In this document: positions 11,613 through 23,079 of the stretch, one piece after another
How positions within the stretch are numbered: position 1 is the stretch's first letter
Layout: every line of letters begins with the position of its first letter
Source: Dugong dugon
Taxonomy: Eukaryota > Chordata > Mammalia > Sirenia > Dugongidae
Direction: 5' to 3'
NCBI GenBank assembly: GCA_030035585.1
Contig: CM057469.1
Span: 118,460,650 to 118,524,649, forward strand
Length of the DNA: 64,000 bases
Translations under genes and position numbers: made by a program
The notes under the pieces: generated by a model
What the model saw: only the letters and a program-made list of their open reading frames with translations
What the model was told of the DNA's origin: nothing
Databases searched by the model: none

Positions 11613-14600
11613 TTACAATAGAGGTCTCATACAATATTTGTCCTTTTGTGATTGACTTATTTCACTCAGCATAATGTCCTCCAGTTTCATCCATGTTATG
11701 AGATGGTTCACAGATTCACTGTTGTTCTTTCTCGTTGCATAGTACTCCTTTGTGTGTATGTACTGTAGTTTGTTTATCCATTCATCTGTTGATGGGCTTC
11801 TAGGTTGTTTCCATCGTTTTGCTATTGTGAATAACACTGCCATGAACATAGGTGTGCATATGTCTATTCGAGTGACGACTCTTGTTTCTCTAGGATATAG
11901 TCCTAGGAGTGGGATTGCTGGATCGAATGGTATGTCTATTTCTAGCTTTCTGAGGAAGCGCCATATCATTTTCCAAAATGTTTGTATCATTTTGCATTCC
12001 CACCAGCAGTGCATAAGAGTTCCGATCTCCCTGCAACCCCTCCAACATTTGATATTTCCAGTGTTTTTGATTCGTGCCAGTAATGCTGGGGTGAGATGGT
12101 ATCTCATTGTGGTTTTAATTGGTATTTCTCTAATGGCTAGTGATCACGAGCATTTCCTCATGTGTCTGTTGGCCATTTGAATGTCTTCTTTGGTGAAGTG
12201 TCTGTTCATTTCCTTTGCTCATTTTTTAATAGGATTATTTGTCTTTTTGTTGTAGAGGTGTTGGATTTTCTTGTAGATTATGGAGATTAGAGCTTTGTCT
12301 GATTTATACTGTACAAAATTTTTTTTTCCAGTCTCTACGTTGTTTTTTGACCCTTTTGGTGAAGTCTTTTGAAGAGCATAGGTGTTTGATTTTTAGAAGA
12401 TCCCAGTTATTTAGCTTATCTTTTGGGGTTTGTGCATTGATGGTTATGGTTTGTATACTGTTAATGCCGTGTATTGAGACCTGTAGTGTTGGTCCTATTT
12501 TATCTTCTCTGAACTTTATACCTTTAGGCTTTATATTCAGAGCTTTGATCCATTTTGAAGTAGTTTTTGTATACGGTAAGAGGTATGGGTCCTGTTTCAT
12601 TTTTTTGCAGCTGGATATCCAGTCTTGCCAGCACCATTTGTTAAAAAGACTGTCTTTTCCCCTTTTGATGGACTTTGGGCCCTTGTCGAAGATCAGGTGA
12701 CCGTAGGTGGATGGATTTACATCTGGGTTCTCAATTCTGTTCCATTGATCAATGTATCTGTCATTGTACCAGTACCAGAATGTTTTGACTACTGTAGCTG
12801 TATAGTAGGTTCTGAAGTCAGGTAGTGTGATTCCTCCAACTTTATTCTTCTTCTTCAGTAGTGCTTTATTTATTCAGGGCCTCTTCCCTTTCCATATAAA
12901 GTTAATGATTAGTTTTTCCATCTCTTTGAAGAATGTTGTTGGTATTTGGATTCGGATTCCGTTGTATTTGTAAATTGCTTTGTGTAGAACTGTCATTTTC
13001 ACAATGTTGAGTCTACCTATCCATGATCATGGTATGTTTTTCCATTTATGTAGATGCCTTTGGGTTTCTTGCAGTTATGTTTTGTAGTTTTCTTTGTATA
13101 GGTCTTTTACATCCCTGGTCAGATTTATTCCTAAGTATTTTCTTTTTTTAGGGGTTATTATAAATGGTATTGTTTTCCTGATTTCCTTTTCATCATTCTC
13201 CTTATTGGTGTATAGGAATCCAACTGATTTTTGAATGTTTATCTTGTACCCTGCTCCTCTGCTGAATCTTTCTGTTAGTTCCAGTAGTTTTCTCATGGAG
13301 TCTTTAGGGGTTTCTATGTATAGTATCATATCATCTGCAAACAGGGACCAATTTGGTTGCACTTTATTTCTTTTTCTTGCCTTATTGCTCTAGCTAGAAC
13401 TTCCAGCACAATGTTAAATAGGAGTGGTGGTAAAGGGCATCCTTGTCTTGTTCCTGTTTTCAAGGGGAATGTTTTCAGCACCTCTCCATTAAGAATGATG
13501 TTGTCCATTTGTTTTGCATAGATGCCCTTTATTATGTTGAGAAATTTCCCTTCTATACCTATTTGATTGAGAGTTTTTATCAGGAATGGGTGTTGGACTT
13601 TGTTGAATGCCTTTTCTGCATCAATTGAGATGATCATGTGATTCTTTTCTTTCCTTTTGTTTATGTGGTGGATTATGTTGATTGATTGTCTAATGTTGAA
13701 CCATCCTTGCATACCCGGTATGAATCCTACTTGGTCGTAGTGTGTTATTTTTTTGATATGATGCTGAATTCTATCGGCTAGAATTTTGTTCAGAATTTTT
13801 GCATCTATATTCATGAGAGATTTTTGCCTGTAATTTTCTTTTTTTCTGACATCTTTGCCTGTTTTGTTATCAGCATTATGCTGGCTTCATAAAATGAATT
13901 TGGAAGTGTTGCTTCCTTTTCTATGCTCTGAAATAGCTTGAGTAGTACTGGTACAAGCTCTTCTGTAAATGTTTTGTAGACTTCTGCAGTGAAGCCATCT
14001 GGGCCAGGGCTTTTTTTGGTTGGGAGTTTTTTTTAATTACCTTTTCAATCTCTTCTCTTTTTATGGGTCTGTTCAGATTTTCAATTTCACTTTGTTGTAG
14101 TGTGGGTAGGTAGTGTGTTTCTAGAAATTCATCCATTTCCTCTAGGTTTTCAAATTTGTTGGAGTATAATTTTTCATAATATTCTGTTATAATCCTTTTT
14201 ATTTCAGTTGGGTCTGTTGTAATGTCCCCCTTTTCATTTCTTATTTGGGTTATTTGCATCCTCTCCTGTTTTTCTTTTGTCAGTCTGGCCAGTGGTTTGT
14301 CAATTTTGTTGATTCTTTCGAAGAACAACTTTTGGTTTTGTTGATTCTTTCTATTGTTTTTCTGTTCTCTATTTCATTTATTTCTGCTCTAATCTTTACT
14401 ATTTCCCTTTTTCCGGTGGCTTTGGGCATTTTTGCTGTTCTCTTTCTATTTGTTTGAGTTGTGTAGTTTATGTTTTGATTTTGTCCCTTTCTTCTTTTTT
14501 GATATGTTCATCTATTGCTATAAATTGTCCTCTGAGGACTGTGTTTGCTGTGTCCCAAAGGTTTTGGTATGATGTGTTTTCATTCTCATTTGATTCTGGG

Positions 14601-15419
14601 AATTTTTTGATTCCATCTCTGATTTATTCTATTACCCAGTGATGTGTAAGCAGGGTATTATTCAGTTTCCATGTATTTTATTTTTTTTCCTTGCTCTTTC
14701 GGTTCTTAATTTCTACCTTGATGGCATTGTGGTCAGAGAAGATACTTTGAATTATCTCAATGTTTTGGATCTTGTTGAGGATTACTCTGTGGCCTAAGAT
14801 GTGGTCTATTCTGGAGAACGTTCCATGTGCATTGGAAAAGAATGTGTACTTTGCAGTGGTTTGTTGGAGTATTCTATATATGTCTATGAGGTCAAGTTGG
14901 CTGATTTTGCCGTTTAGGTCTTCTGTATCTTTGCTGAGTTTCTTCTTAGTTGTTTTGTCCTTTACTGAGAGTGGTGTGTTGAAGTCTCCTACTATTTTTG
15001 TGGAACTGTCAATTTCTCTTTTCAGTGTTGTTAGAGTTTGTTTTATGTATTTTGGAGCCCTGTCATTGGGTGCGTAGATGTTTATTATGGTTATGTCTTC
15101 ATGATGGATCATCCCCTTAATCATTATATAGTGTCCTTCTTTGTGTTTTATGATGCATTTTGTTTTAAAGTCTATTTTATCTGGGATTAGTATTTCCATT
15201 CCTGCTCTTTTTTGGTAGTTTTTAGCTTGATATATTTTTTTTCCAACCTTTGACTTTTTATAAATTCACATCTTTGTTTCTAAGGTGTGTCTTTTGTAGA
15301 CAGCATATTGATGGATTCTGTTTTCTTATCCATTCTGTCACTCTCCGTCTCTTTATGGGTCCATTGAATCCATTTGCATTCAGTGTAATTATTGATAGAT
15401 GTGAGTTTGTTGCTGTCAT
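11613..15419 (-). pseudogene. L1 ORF2 (endonuclease / reverse transcriptase), broken
   Basis: ORF2 encodes the enzyme that nicks target DNA and copies L1 RNA. The start is set by the ATG at 15419, which begins the usual ORF2 N-terminus, and the stop is at 11613. The span is 3807 bp, close to the usual L1 ORF2 length. The endonuclease part is open over 15199-14678 and shows INIYAPNDRAPK, a GDFNTPLS motif and a C-terminal SDHNAIKVEI (catalytic His). The reverse transcriptase part (about 13814-13075) shows [22 protein letters not shown] and then FADDM, but the FADDM block is in a different frame, so a frameshift sits just before the catalytic aspartates. The C-terminal 164 residues (12107-11613) are open and include the Cys/His-rich stretch WRGC..H.WWEC. 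Several stops make it a pseudogene. Confidence 0.92.
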
Positions 15420-15832
15420 TTTTTAGTGCTTTTTTTTGTGGTGCTGATATTTTCTTTGTTCTTCTTACTCTCCTGTGCTGAGTTACCTTTATTTGTGGAA
15501 TATTTTTTCATTTCTTTTGTTTTTGCTGAGGATTTATGTTTTTTCTCTTTTTGTTTATGAGTATGTTTGTTAACTTCCTTTGTGGTTACCATCAAATTTA
15601 CCCTTATCTTTCTATGTTGGAAGCAGTCTATTATTACTTGGTATCACCTTGCCTTCCTCTCCATGAGAAGGTTCTATATGTACACCGTTGATTTGCTCTT
15701 TTATTTTTGTGATGTTGTTGTCATTTACTGATTAACTGCTCTGATTCCCTGTTGTGTTTCTTTTGGTTTTGGATAATTGTTGAGTTCATTTCCTTGATTG
15801 GTGTCTTGCTGGTATGATCCTGTGTCCTAGAT
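15420..15832 (-). other. L1 inter-ORF spacer, about 413 bp
   Basis: The spacer lies between the ORF1 stop and the ORF2 ATG. It is A-rich on the sense strand and has no long frame. The human L1 spacer is about 63 bp, so this is unusually long. The 57.6-kb copy (60350-60766) has a spacer of like size and the 37-kb copy (39363-39727) a somewhat shorter one. Confidence 0.8.
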
Positions 15833-16885
15833 TCAGCCTGTGAGCTGAAGTTGTTTGTTCTCAATTCGAAGAACTCCCTTTAATAATTCTTGTAAGTTTG
15901 GTTTGGTTTTTACATATTCCCTTAATTTCTGTTTATCTGGAAATGTCCTAATTTCACCATGAGATTTGAACGAGAGTTTTGCAGGATATATTATTCTTGG
16001 CTGGCAATTTTTTTCTTTCAAGGTTTTATATAGTTATCCCATTGCCTTCTTGCCTGCATGGTTTCTGCCGAATAATCTGAGCTGAGTCTTATTGTTTCTC
16101 CTCTGTATGTGACTTCTTGTTTTCCATGAGCTGCTCTCAGGATTCTTCATTTGTCTTTGGTTTTGGTGAGTGTGAATATGATATGTCTTAGTGATTTTCT
16201 TTTTGGGTCTATCTTACATGGGGTTCATTGAGCTTCTTTGATGGCCAGCTTTTCATCTTTCTTGATATTGGGGAAGTTTTCTGTCAGCAGTTCTTCAATG
16301 ATCCTCTCTGTGTTTTCTGTTTTCTCCCCCTGTTCTGGAACTCCAATCACTGGCAAATGTTTGCTTTTTATTGTATCCCACGTAACTATCAGGGTCTCTT
16401 CATCTTTCTCTGTTCTTTTTTCTGGTTTTTCCTCAAACAGAGTTGTATCCAAGTGTTTGTCTTCAATTCTACTGATCCTGTCTTCCATTGTTTCAAATCT
16501 GCTCCTCAGCCCTTCCGTTTCTGAAATCTTGTTGGTTTTTTTTTTTTGGATTTCTAATTGCTTTTGTATAGTTTCTAGTTGTGAATTTATTTTGGCATTT
16601 TGTTCCCCTCATTATTTTCCTGAATTCTTCCAATTTTTTGTCTGTATTTTCCATGAATTTGTCTGCCTTTTCTGTGACTTTGTCTATTTTTTCCTCATTT
16701 TTGTCTGCTTTTTGTTTCAACTGTTGGAGAATTCTGAGTATTAGAGATTTGAATTCTGTATCAGTTAGTTCTAGTGCCTTTTCTTCCACCAGAATGTCAT
16801 CTGGTGTTTTATTTTGGATGCCTACTGGAACAATCCTGTCCTGTTTTTGTATATGTTTTGATATTGTCTGCTGTCTTTGGGACAT
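15833..16885 (-). pseudogene. L1 ORF1 (RNA-binding chaperone), broken
   Basis: ORF1 makes the trimeric RNA-binding protein of the L1 particle. The ATG at 16885 is followed by MSQRQQTISKHIQKQDR. The region around residues 55-110 is rich in K, E and heptad hydrophobics (KQKADKNEEKIDKVTEKADK), a likely coiled coil. The central RRM-like part includes PVIGVPEQGEKTENTERII, and the C-terminal domain has IIYPAKLSFKSHGEIRTF and LQELLKGVL, matching the family. The span of 1053 bp (350 codons plus stop) is close to the 338 aa of human ORF1p. The frame breaks near 16490 and again between 16225 and 16021, so no intact protein can be made. The matching segment in the 57.6-kb copy has the same total length. 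Confidence 0.9.
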
Positions 16886-18810
16886 TCAGTAATTATTTTT
16901 CTCATTTATTGATTGTAGATTTGTTTGTTTCATCCGTTTTTTTTATTTGGCTATGTCTCAGCAGGTAGGCTGTGTGTTCTTAGTTGTTTGTTTGTCTGTG
17001 GGCATGATACTTATCACCTCCTTCTCCAATTGGCAGGGTCAGTCACTCAGATATGGTATAGCAGGGCAGGTCTAGCTGAAGAGGAGTTACTGGGACGGGT
17101 TTTTTGTGGCACTCACTACAACCACCAGGGTGTGTCGGTAATCAGTGCAGGGCAGGTTCCAGCAGGCTGTGCCTGTGCTGCTTGGTGGTGTGATGTTAAG
17201 CGTACAGTGTACCTATGCAGGATGTAGTGGGAAGATTGTTATATGTGGAGATAAGACGGATATGGGAGAGAGGAGAGAGGAACAGGAGCCAAACACATAC
17301 CAACAAACAAAAAAGAGTGCTAGGGGAGCTTGCCGTTGGAGTCGAGAGATGAGAGACTATGAGATGGAGAAAAACAAAAAGGGGAAGAAGAATAAGAAAA
17401 AAAAGAAAAGAATGAATAAATAAAAATCAGAAAGGAAAAAGAAGAGCAAAGCTCCCAGGGATCCCACTGGTGCAGCTATGAGGTCTGCGGAAGTTGTTCT
17501 CAGGTGTTGCAGTACAGCCTGGCTAGAAGGCGTAGAGGTATTCTGCCCCAGGTATTCAGGGAACAGAAAGAGAAGGAAGGTAGAGAGAGATGAGAAACTG
17601 AGCAATGAAGAAAGACAAAAAGGGAAAAAGATGGAAAAGAAAACAAAAGAAATTAAAAAAAAAAAAAAAGAAAACTCCCCCAAAAAAAACAGGAAAAAAA
17701 AAAAAAACCACGATAAAAGAAGTGCACTCACAGCTCCCTCTGTGCGTCTGCGCAAGCCGAGGGGGTAGGTTCCAAGCCTCACAGCACCGCCTGGCCAGAA
17801 TGGGCTCCCAATTCAAGAAAAGGAAAAGAAAACAAACAAACAATTCAAAACAAACAAACAAAAGCCCCACAATCCCACCTGTGTGGCAGCCTAGACCGGG
17901 AAGTACCACACTCGAGTGGAGCTCCACAGCCCCTCACGAAGAAGTAAAGATGGCACACGGAGCCAGGTATTTGATCAAAAGGAGGGGGAGGTGATGAGAG
18001 GTAAGGAAGAAATCAAAAGAAGCAGATAAAAAGCAACACCAGTAGCCAACAAATGGCACTCAGAGAGCTGTCCAGTATAGTCGGATGGAAGCCAAGCAAC
18101 CAGTGCTTCCCGCACAAGAGACTGTGGCCGCGGGAAGCAGAGGAGGCTGAGTGGGGGTGAAGAAGGTAGGGGGTGGGAAAGTGTATATAGCAAATTACCA
18201 GAGCTCTGAAGGCCTCAGGAAGAAGCAAAGATGGCCCACGGAGTGAGATATTTAAGTGAAAGGAGGGCGAGGTGGTGAGAGGTAAGGAAGAAATCAAAAG
18301 CGGAAGAAAAGCAATACCAGCAGCCAACAAATGTCACTCAGAGAGCTGGCCAGTTGGGCGGGTGGAATCCAAGCATCCAGTACTTTCCGTACAAGAGACT
18401 GTGGCTGCAGGAAGCAGAGGAGGCTGAGTGGGGGTGAAGAAGGGTGGGGGGTGGGAAAGTATATATCGCAAATTACCAGTTGTTTTGTCTCCTGCTGGAA
18501 GCTCCATGAAGCTGCTTTCTCGTACTCCCTCTTTGCTGGTCTCCGATACGTGTCCAAGATGGCGGATCCGCGCTGCGTTAGCTGTTAGGGGACCTCTGCA
18601 TGAATCTCCCCTCGCTCTCCGTTCTCTGTCAGTTTTCTTACTCCATTTGGTGCTTGGCTGAGTTCTTTATTATCTCTTCATTTGGTGTTTTAGGGTTTCT
18701 GGATCGCTGTTTTCTTTGTTTGGCTTATTTTTTCAGATCTTTGCTGTGGAGGGATGGCATGGTGCTTTTGCCTAGAGCACCATTTTCCCGGAAGTTGTCC
18801 TCTCTCCTTT
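16886..18810 (-). promoter_or_regulatory. L1 5'UTR, pyrimidine-rich on the sense strand, with tandem units
   Basis: About 1.9 kb upstream of ORF1. On the plus strand it holds several purine-rich tracts (about 17345-17450, 17590-17720, 17815-17870), each followed by GC-richer sequence around 'cctgg', which suggests an older set of degenerate direct repeats. Farther upstream are two clear tandem units (17919-18478). A 'caagatggcgg' motif, matching the core used by YY1 in human L1, lies at 18555-18565 on the strand opposite to L1 transcription. By position the region should contain the L1 promoter. The long frames seen in its purine tracts are compositional. Confidence 0.75.
17919..18478 (-). 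repeat. Two tandem ~280-bp units in the L1 5'UTR
   Basis: Unit 1 (17919-18200) and unit 2 (18201-18478) share, in order, 'gagctc', 'aagatggc', 'gaggtaaggaagaaatcaaa', 'actcagagagctg', 'acaagagactgtggc', 'gaagcagaggaggctgagtg' and 'gcaaattaccag'. The offset between matching positions is 278-282 bp. The plus-strand L1 at 57.6 kb has one such unit (about 57960-58240). The arrangement recalls the promoter monomers of mouse L1. Confidence 0.88.
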
Positions 18811-19640
18811 TAAAGCTTTTTTTTTAAAAGATATTTAGTTAGATATTTAAGAAATGTAAGAATTAGACATGAACCCACCATTGTAAACAAAAATTACAAC
18901 TTTGACAGTAACTTGCATTGAATCACATTCCTCCTACCAACACATCCCCTGCCTCCACACATCCATAGGTCTCACTTCATGAATCCTGTTTTCACTCCTC
19001 ATTTGCTTTCTTTTTTTAATGAAGTTCTGCTATACGGTCACTATGAATTGGAATCAACTTGATTGCAATGGGTTTGGTTTTTTGGTTTATTATATAAGCA
19101 TATTTTATTTTATTATATAAAACTATACTTTTCATTTTATTTTTTTTAACATCAGAAAGAGGGTATCATGTTTATTGGCTATTTTGGGATTTACTTTTTT
19201 TCCCTTAATATTACTAAAGTTCATCCATACCATTGCATGTTACTGTAGTACATTTATTTTGACTGCCAGAAAATATTACATTAGATGACATATCACAGTT
19301 TATTCCTCCAGTTTATTATTGGCATTTGTATTACTTCAGGTTTTTGGTATAGTGAACAGTAACTTTGAGGACATTTGTGTACACGTACCCTGCTGAAACA
19401 AGACAGAATTTCTTTTAGATACATAATATTGTGTATATATCATAGCATATGTGAAAAATTAATTTTAGAAGGTGCATTATCAAGATATTTTCCATGGCGT
19501 TTGCACCCATTGACTTGTCAGTAGTTTCCTCACAAGAGGTTTCACATAGGATTTTTGTGTTTTTAGATAGATAACTTGGGAAGCAATGTTGAGAATGATA
19601 TTGAGTGAGGAAAGACCCATGCCTTACATCTTTTCGTTTG
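18811..19640 (-). mobile_element. Ancient L1-like 3' fragment, minus strand, poorly preserved
   Basis: Blocks such as 'aaagttcatccataccattg' and 'cacagtttattcctccagtt' have the order of an antisense L1 3' region. Divergence is high and the boundaries are uncertain. A short SINE fragment (19023-19090) lies inside. Confidence 0.5.
19023..19090 (+). mobile_element. AfroSINE 3' fragment, plus strand
   Basis: Only the last part is present: 'agttctgctatacggtcac', then 'ggaatcaacttgattgcaat' and the T/G-rich end 'gggtttggttttttggttt'. The tRNA head is missing, so this is a 5'-truncated copy. Confidence 0.8.
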
Positions 19641-20214
19641 TGCTATATTCTTTTTAGAAACCTGCGTTGTTTTTATTGATTATAAAATATCTTCTATCAA
19701 AATCTGTGTTGACATTAAAGTATATTTTCAAGAAAAATCCCTTCAGTCTCCCATCCAAGACCACTACCTAAACTCCCTCTAAATGAAATATTCTAGAGGC
19801 ACCAATGTACTGAAGTGAAGCAAAACAAATGATGGCAAATGGCCTTATTATCTCTGTCGCTAACCTCCGTACATCCTCCCCAAAGCACGAGTAACCACAA
19901 TCTTGTATAGAGACGAGTGGCATAATACTTATTTTTTCTTCAATAACACACTTTCCCATGGGTGTCTCATTGCAACCTACAGAAGAATTTTCAAGTAGTC
20001 TCTTTCACCAAACTTTGCAATAATCCCGATGAAGAAAAGTTGTTACTGTTTTTTTTTTTTTTTTCGTCATTGCTTGGTTCTATTTTACTCTGGCCCAAAC
20101 TCTGGAAGTATACTTGAATTTGCATCTTATCATCAACAAATTGTGTTGGCTCTTTCCTCTAAATGTATCTCAAGACATGACACTTATTAGCTCTTTATTG
20201 CTGGCCCAAGTCAG
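19641..20214. other. Single-copy interval
   Basis: A T-run near 20050 and a 63-codon frame (19768-19959 minus) without known similarity. Nothing else recognised. Confidence 0.45.
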
Positions 20215-20935
20215 TATCATCTCCCACCTGGATTAGTGCAATAGTAGTATCCTTACTTCTGATTTTGCGCCGAACAGGCTTATCTCCTCAAACAAGCACG
20301 TTAAAAATCCTGAGTCTGATCATGCTGCTTCTCTTCTTAAAACTCATCAAGAGGTTGCAATCTCATTCAGCATAAAATCCTAACCTTTTACCACTGCTTA
20401 TGAAGATCCTACATGGTGTATGTAGCCTTTGACTAACTCTCATCACATCAGTTATCATTCCTGCTTGCTCCTTCCTCTCCAGCCACACTGGTTTCCTTTG
20501 TTTTCATCAAATAGACAAACCATGATACTGCCCCAGGACATGTCAGTTGTTCTTTTCCTCTGAATTTTCTTCTCTTAATTCTGACATAGAAAACATTCTT
20601 TCTTCACACACTGACATACCTCCCTTACTTTAAAGATATCTCTGCTCAAATGTTAGCATCTCCTAAAGCCTTATTTCACCATCCTTTCAGAAATTAATCT
20701 CTTCATTCATTCTCTATCACATCACTTCATTTTCAACACAGAACTTATGACTCCAGATATAATATCATAAATGTGTTTGTTTATTTGTCAATTGTCAGTC
20801 TCCCCAGCTAGGGTGTAAGATTCCCTGAGAGAGGAATCTCTTCTGTAGTGCTTAGCACCATATCCCTAGCATCTATGACAGCGTCAAACACAAGGTGAGT
20901 ATTCAAAAATTTATCTTGAATGAAGAAACTAGAGT
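20215..20935 (+). mobile_element. LINE-2 (L2) 3' part, plus strand
   Basis: The block order is that of the L2 3' end: 'ctccagccacactggtttcc', later 'tctgctcaaatgttagcatc', 'cctaaagccttatttcacca', 'gggtgtaagattccctgaga' and 'agtgcttagcacca'. It is diverged and non-coding now. Confidence 0.75.
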
Positions 20936-21124
20936 CTAGTTCACCCAGAGACTTCTGCAAGTTCCAAAAAATTTGTCCAATACATTGCTTTCTTTCTTAA
21001 AGATTTTAACAAATAATTCAACAACACCAAATTTTTAACCAAGATTCTCATTTTTTTTTTTTTAAATATATTTCTCATGTTGGGCTTCTGTGTATAATTT
21101 CGTTTTTAGAAGATATTCAGCTGA

Positions 21125-21340
21125 GAAGAAAATATTTAAAACTACTATCATACATAGTCCTCTCAACAACAAAACTAGGATTGCATTAATGTTCCTGTTT
21201 GTGAATGATTATATTACACCTCATAAGGCTTAAGTAATTTGTCAAAAGTCAGACAGATATTAAGTACTATGGCTCAGGTAGGAGCCATTTATGCCTCATA
21301 GTAAAGCCCGTGCTCTTCCCAGTTATCATGGTGTCTTTAG
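21125..21340 (-). repeat. MIR SINE, minus strand
   Basis: 'cttaagtaatttgtcaaaagtcagacag' has the antisense MIR pattern, followed by the 'cagtgctcttcc'-like end. It is old and diverged. Confidence 0.55.
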
Positions 21341-21386
21341 GTCCTTGTTGTATTGAAAAAACTGCATTGAACATAAGATGTTATGA

Positions 21387-21560
21387 GACAAAACAAAACA
21401 AAACAAAAAACCCAGTGCCATCAGTCAATACCAACTCATAGTGACTTTATAGGACAGAGGAGAATTGCCCCATAGGGTTTCCAAGGAGCAACTGGTGGAT
21501 TTGAACTGCTGACCTTTTGGTTAGCAGCCATAGCTCTTTACCACTGTACCACCAGGGCAC
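21387..21560 (-). mobile_element. AfroSINE, short form, minus strand
   Basis: It reads in reverse from an A/C-rich tail (aaaacaaaac repeats) through 'ggacagaggagaattgcccc' and the tRNA-like head to 'ccaccagggc'. It is full length. No confident target duplication was seen. Confidence 0.87.
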
Positions 21561-23079
21561 AAGACCAAAGATAAATGAAGCAAGTTAACAAACAAAGATG
21601 AGATGATGATTATTTTCAGAGAATTCCTAGAAGAGGTTGTTTAGACTGTCTGTTGGAGTACAGGGACTTGGGATATACATAGATGGATTGTTGTATAGCA
21701 GGCTGTTATACATCAACAAGTGTCACATGGTACAGGCTAATAACGAGTACAGAATGGTCAGCGTGTAAATGGATCCTTCTCCAAAAACCCTAGCCCTATG
21801 GATATAACAGCTACACCTCACACTAAGAGCACTTCTCTGCTGGTTGCTGAGAGTATTCGATATCTGGGACCCAACTGCCAGAGACATTACAACTGCAGGA
21901 GATGTTGGCTGCTGTTTACCCAAGCCTGTTGAATGACAGGAAAGATGGTGGCGGGAAGGCAGGGGCGAGGGGGCAAAGAACGATGTGTGGTGATAGGAGT
22001 AGTTACTTCTCATGAAATTGGGCATTGCCATCTTTCATCTTAAATCATAAATGGGGAAGGATTTTCAATCTGTGAAAAAAAAATAAGAAAAAAAAAAAAC
22101 CCATAAAATAAAATTTAGATCCCTTAGTGTAAAAGTTGTGTATAAAATTAAACTGCAGGCAACAGATAAAAGCCAACAATGCCACTGTGTATTATCACAA
22201 AACTACTTAACTGCAGGAAAATAAAATCAGGGAAAATAAATTTGAGGAAGTGCAATTAAGAATAACTTTGAACAAATGGAATTTTATTTCCTTGTTTTAG
22301 ATAAAAACTAACAAAAAAAAAAAATAAACAGCTGTTAAGTTTACTTGGACTCAATTTAAAAAAAAAAGTGGTGTTCTCTTCACTTATTTACTCCTGCAAT
22401 ATTTACCTTATGAGGGAACCTGACTAAATGCAGAGACTTGGCTCTGTTCTGTAGAGTCTCAGCAAAGTGCACTAATACTTAGGACACTAATTTCAAATTA
22501 GTAAAGTTTGAATCTTAGCCAAGGGCTGAGTCTGAAATAAAATGCAATTAAAACTGTAACTATGGAACTCTGTTGTGAAATGGAAATGATTTAACTCTCA
22601 TATAGAGTCTTAAGAAATAAAGAAGCCCCCAAAGAAGTTGTTCTGACAATTTTTAAAAAATTCTATAAGCATTATTACAGTTTCTCAGATATGTGTTTTT
22701 TGTTCAATTTTTTCCTTCTATGTGACATGGCATGAAGGCTTTATACAGTCGAAATCTCAGTAGTACACCAACATAATACTGCAGGAGTAGGGAAGTTGTA
22801 AGGTCTTGGTCCTTTCTGAGTCATACTAGACTGAGAACATTGGGGATTTGAGATTATTTATACCCATAGATGAATTGCTATGTTGTAGAAATATGCAGTG
22901 ATGGACAGTAGGAGAAAATGAAGTAAAGCAGATTAAGTCCAGTATCTGAGGACGTGGTGGTAACATATTCTTTGCAAGAGCTTTTGGAGGGAACCCCATT
23001 CAAGGTGAGCTGATTTGCAAATAACAGCATAAATGGGTTTAAGTAAAATTTATAAATTTTACTTGACTGGAGTTTGTTT
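21561..23079. other. Single-copy interval with A-rich runs and one minus-strand frame
   Basis: A 102-codon frame with ATG lies at 22031-21723 on the minus strand. It is moderately GC-rich compared with its surroundings and has no similarity I recognise. A-rich runs occur at about 22074-22100 and 22310-22330. A weak MIR-like stretch may lie at 22440-22620. The segment 22880-23080 might extend the adjacent retroviral pol remnant. Confidence 0.4.

Larger units (their letters stand above)
10450..18810 (-). mobile_element. Near full-length young L1, minus strand
   Basis: The order on the minus strand is 5'UTR (18810-16886), ORF1 remnant (16885-15833), spacer (15832-15420), ORF2 remnant (15419-11613), 3'UTR (11612-about 10470) and poly(A), seen here as a T run from 10450. 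The total of about 8.4 kb is longer than human or mouse L1 because of the long 5'UTR, spacer and 3'UTR. A close relative in the opposite orientation starts at about 57645. Stops and frameshifts in both ORFs show that it can no longer move by itself. No clear target-site duplication was found. Confidence 0.92.

Noticed and set aside
11752-12180. 142-codon plus-strand frame with further frames to 12825
   Set aside because: These are antisense shadows of the L1 ORF2 C-terminal part.
14760-15077. A 105-codon frame antisense to the L1 endonuclease, seen in all three L1s (also 61114-61431 minus and 40068-40490 minus), ending YFGALSLGA
   Set aside because: It overlaps the conserved endonuclease coding strand, whose codon use leaves few antisense stops. 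Its conservation is explained by ORF2 itself.
17357-17994. Long overlapping frames rich in Lys/Glu on one strand and Phe/Leu/Ser on the other
   Set aside because: They lie in purine/pyrimidine tracts of the L1 5'UTR and result from base composition.
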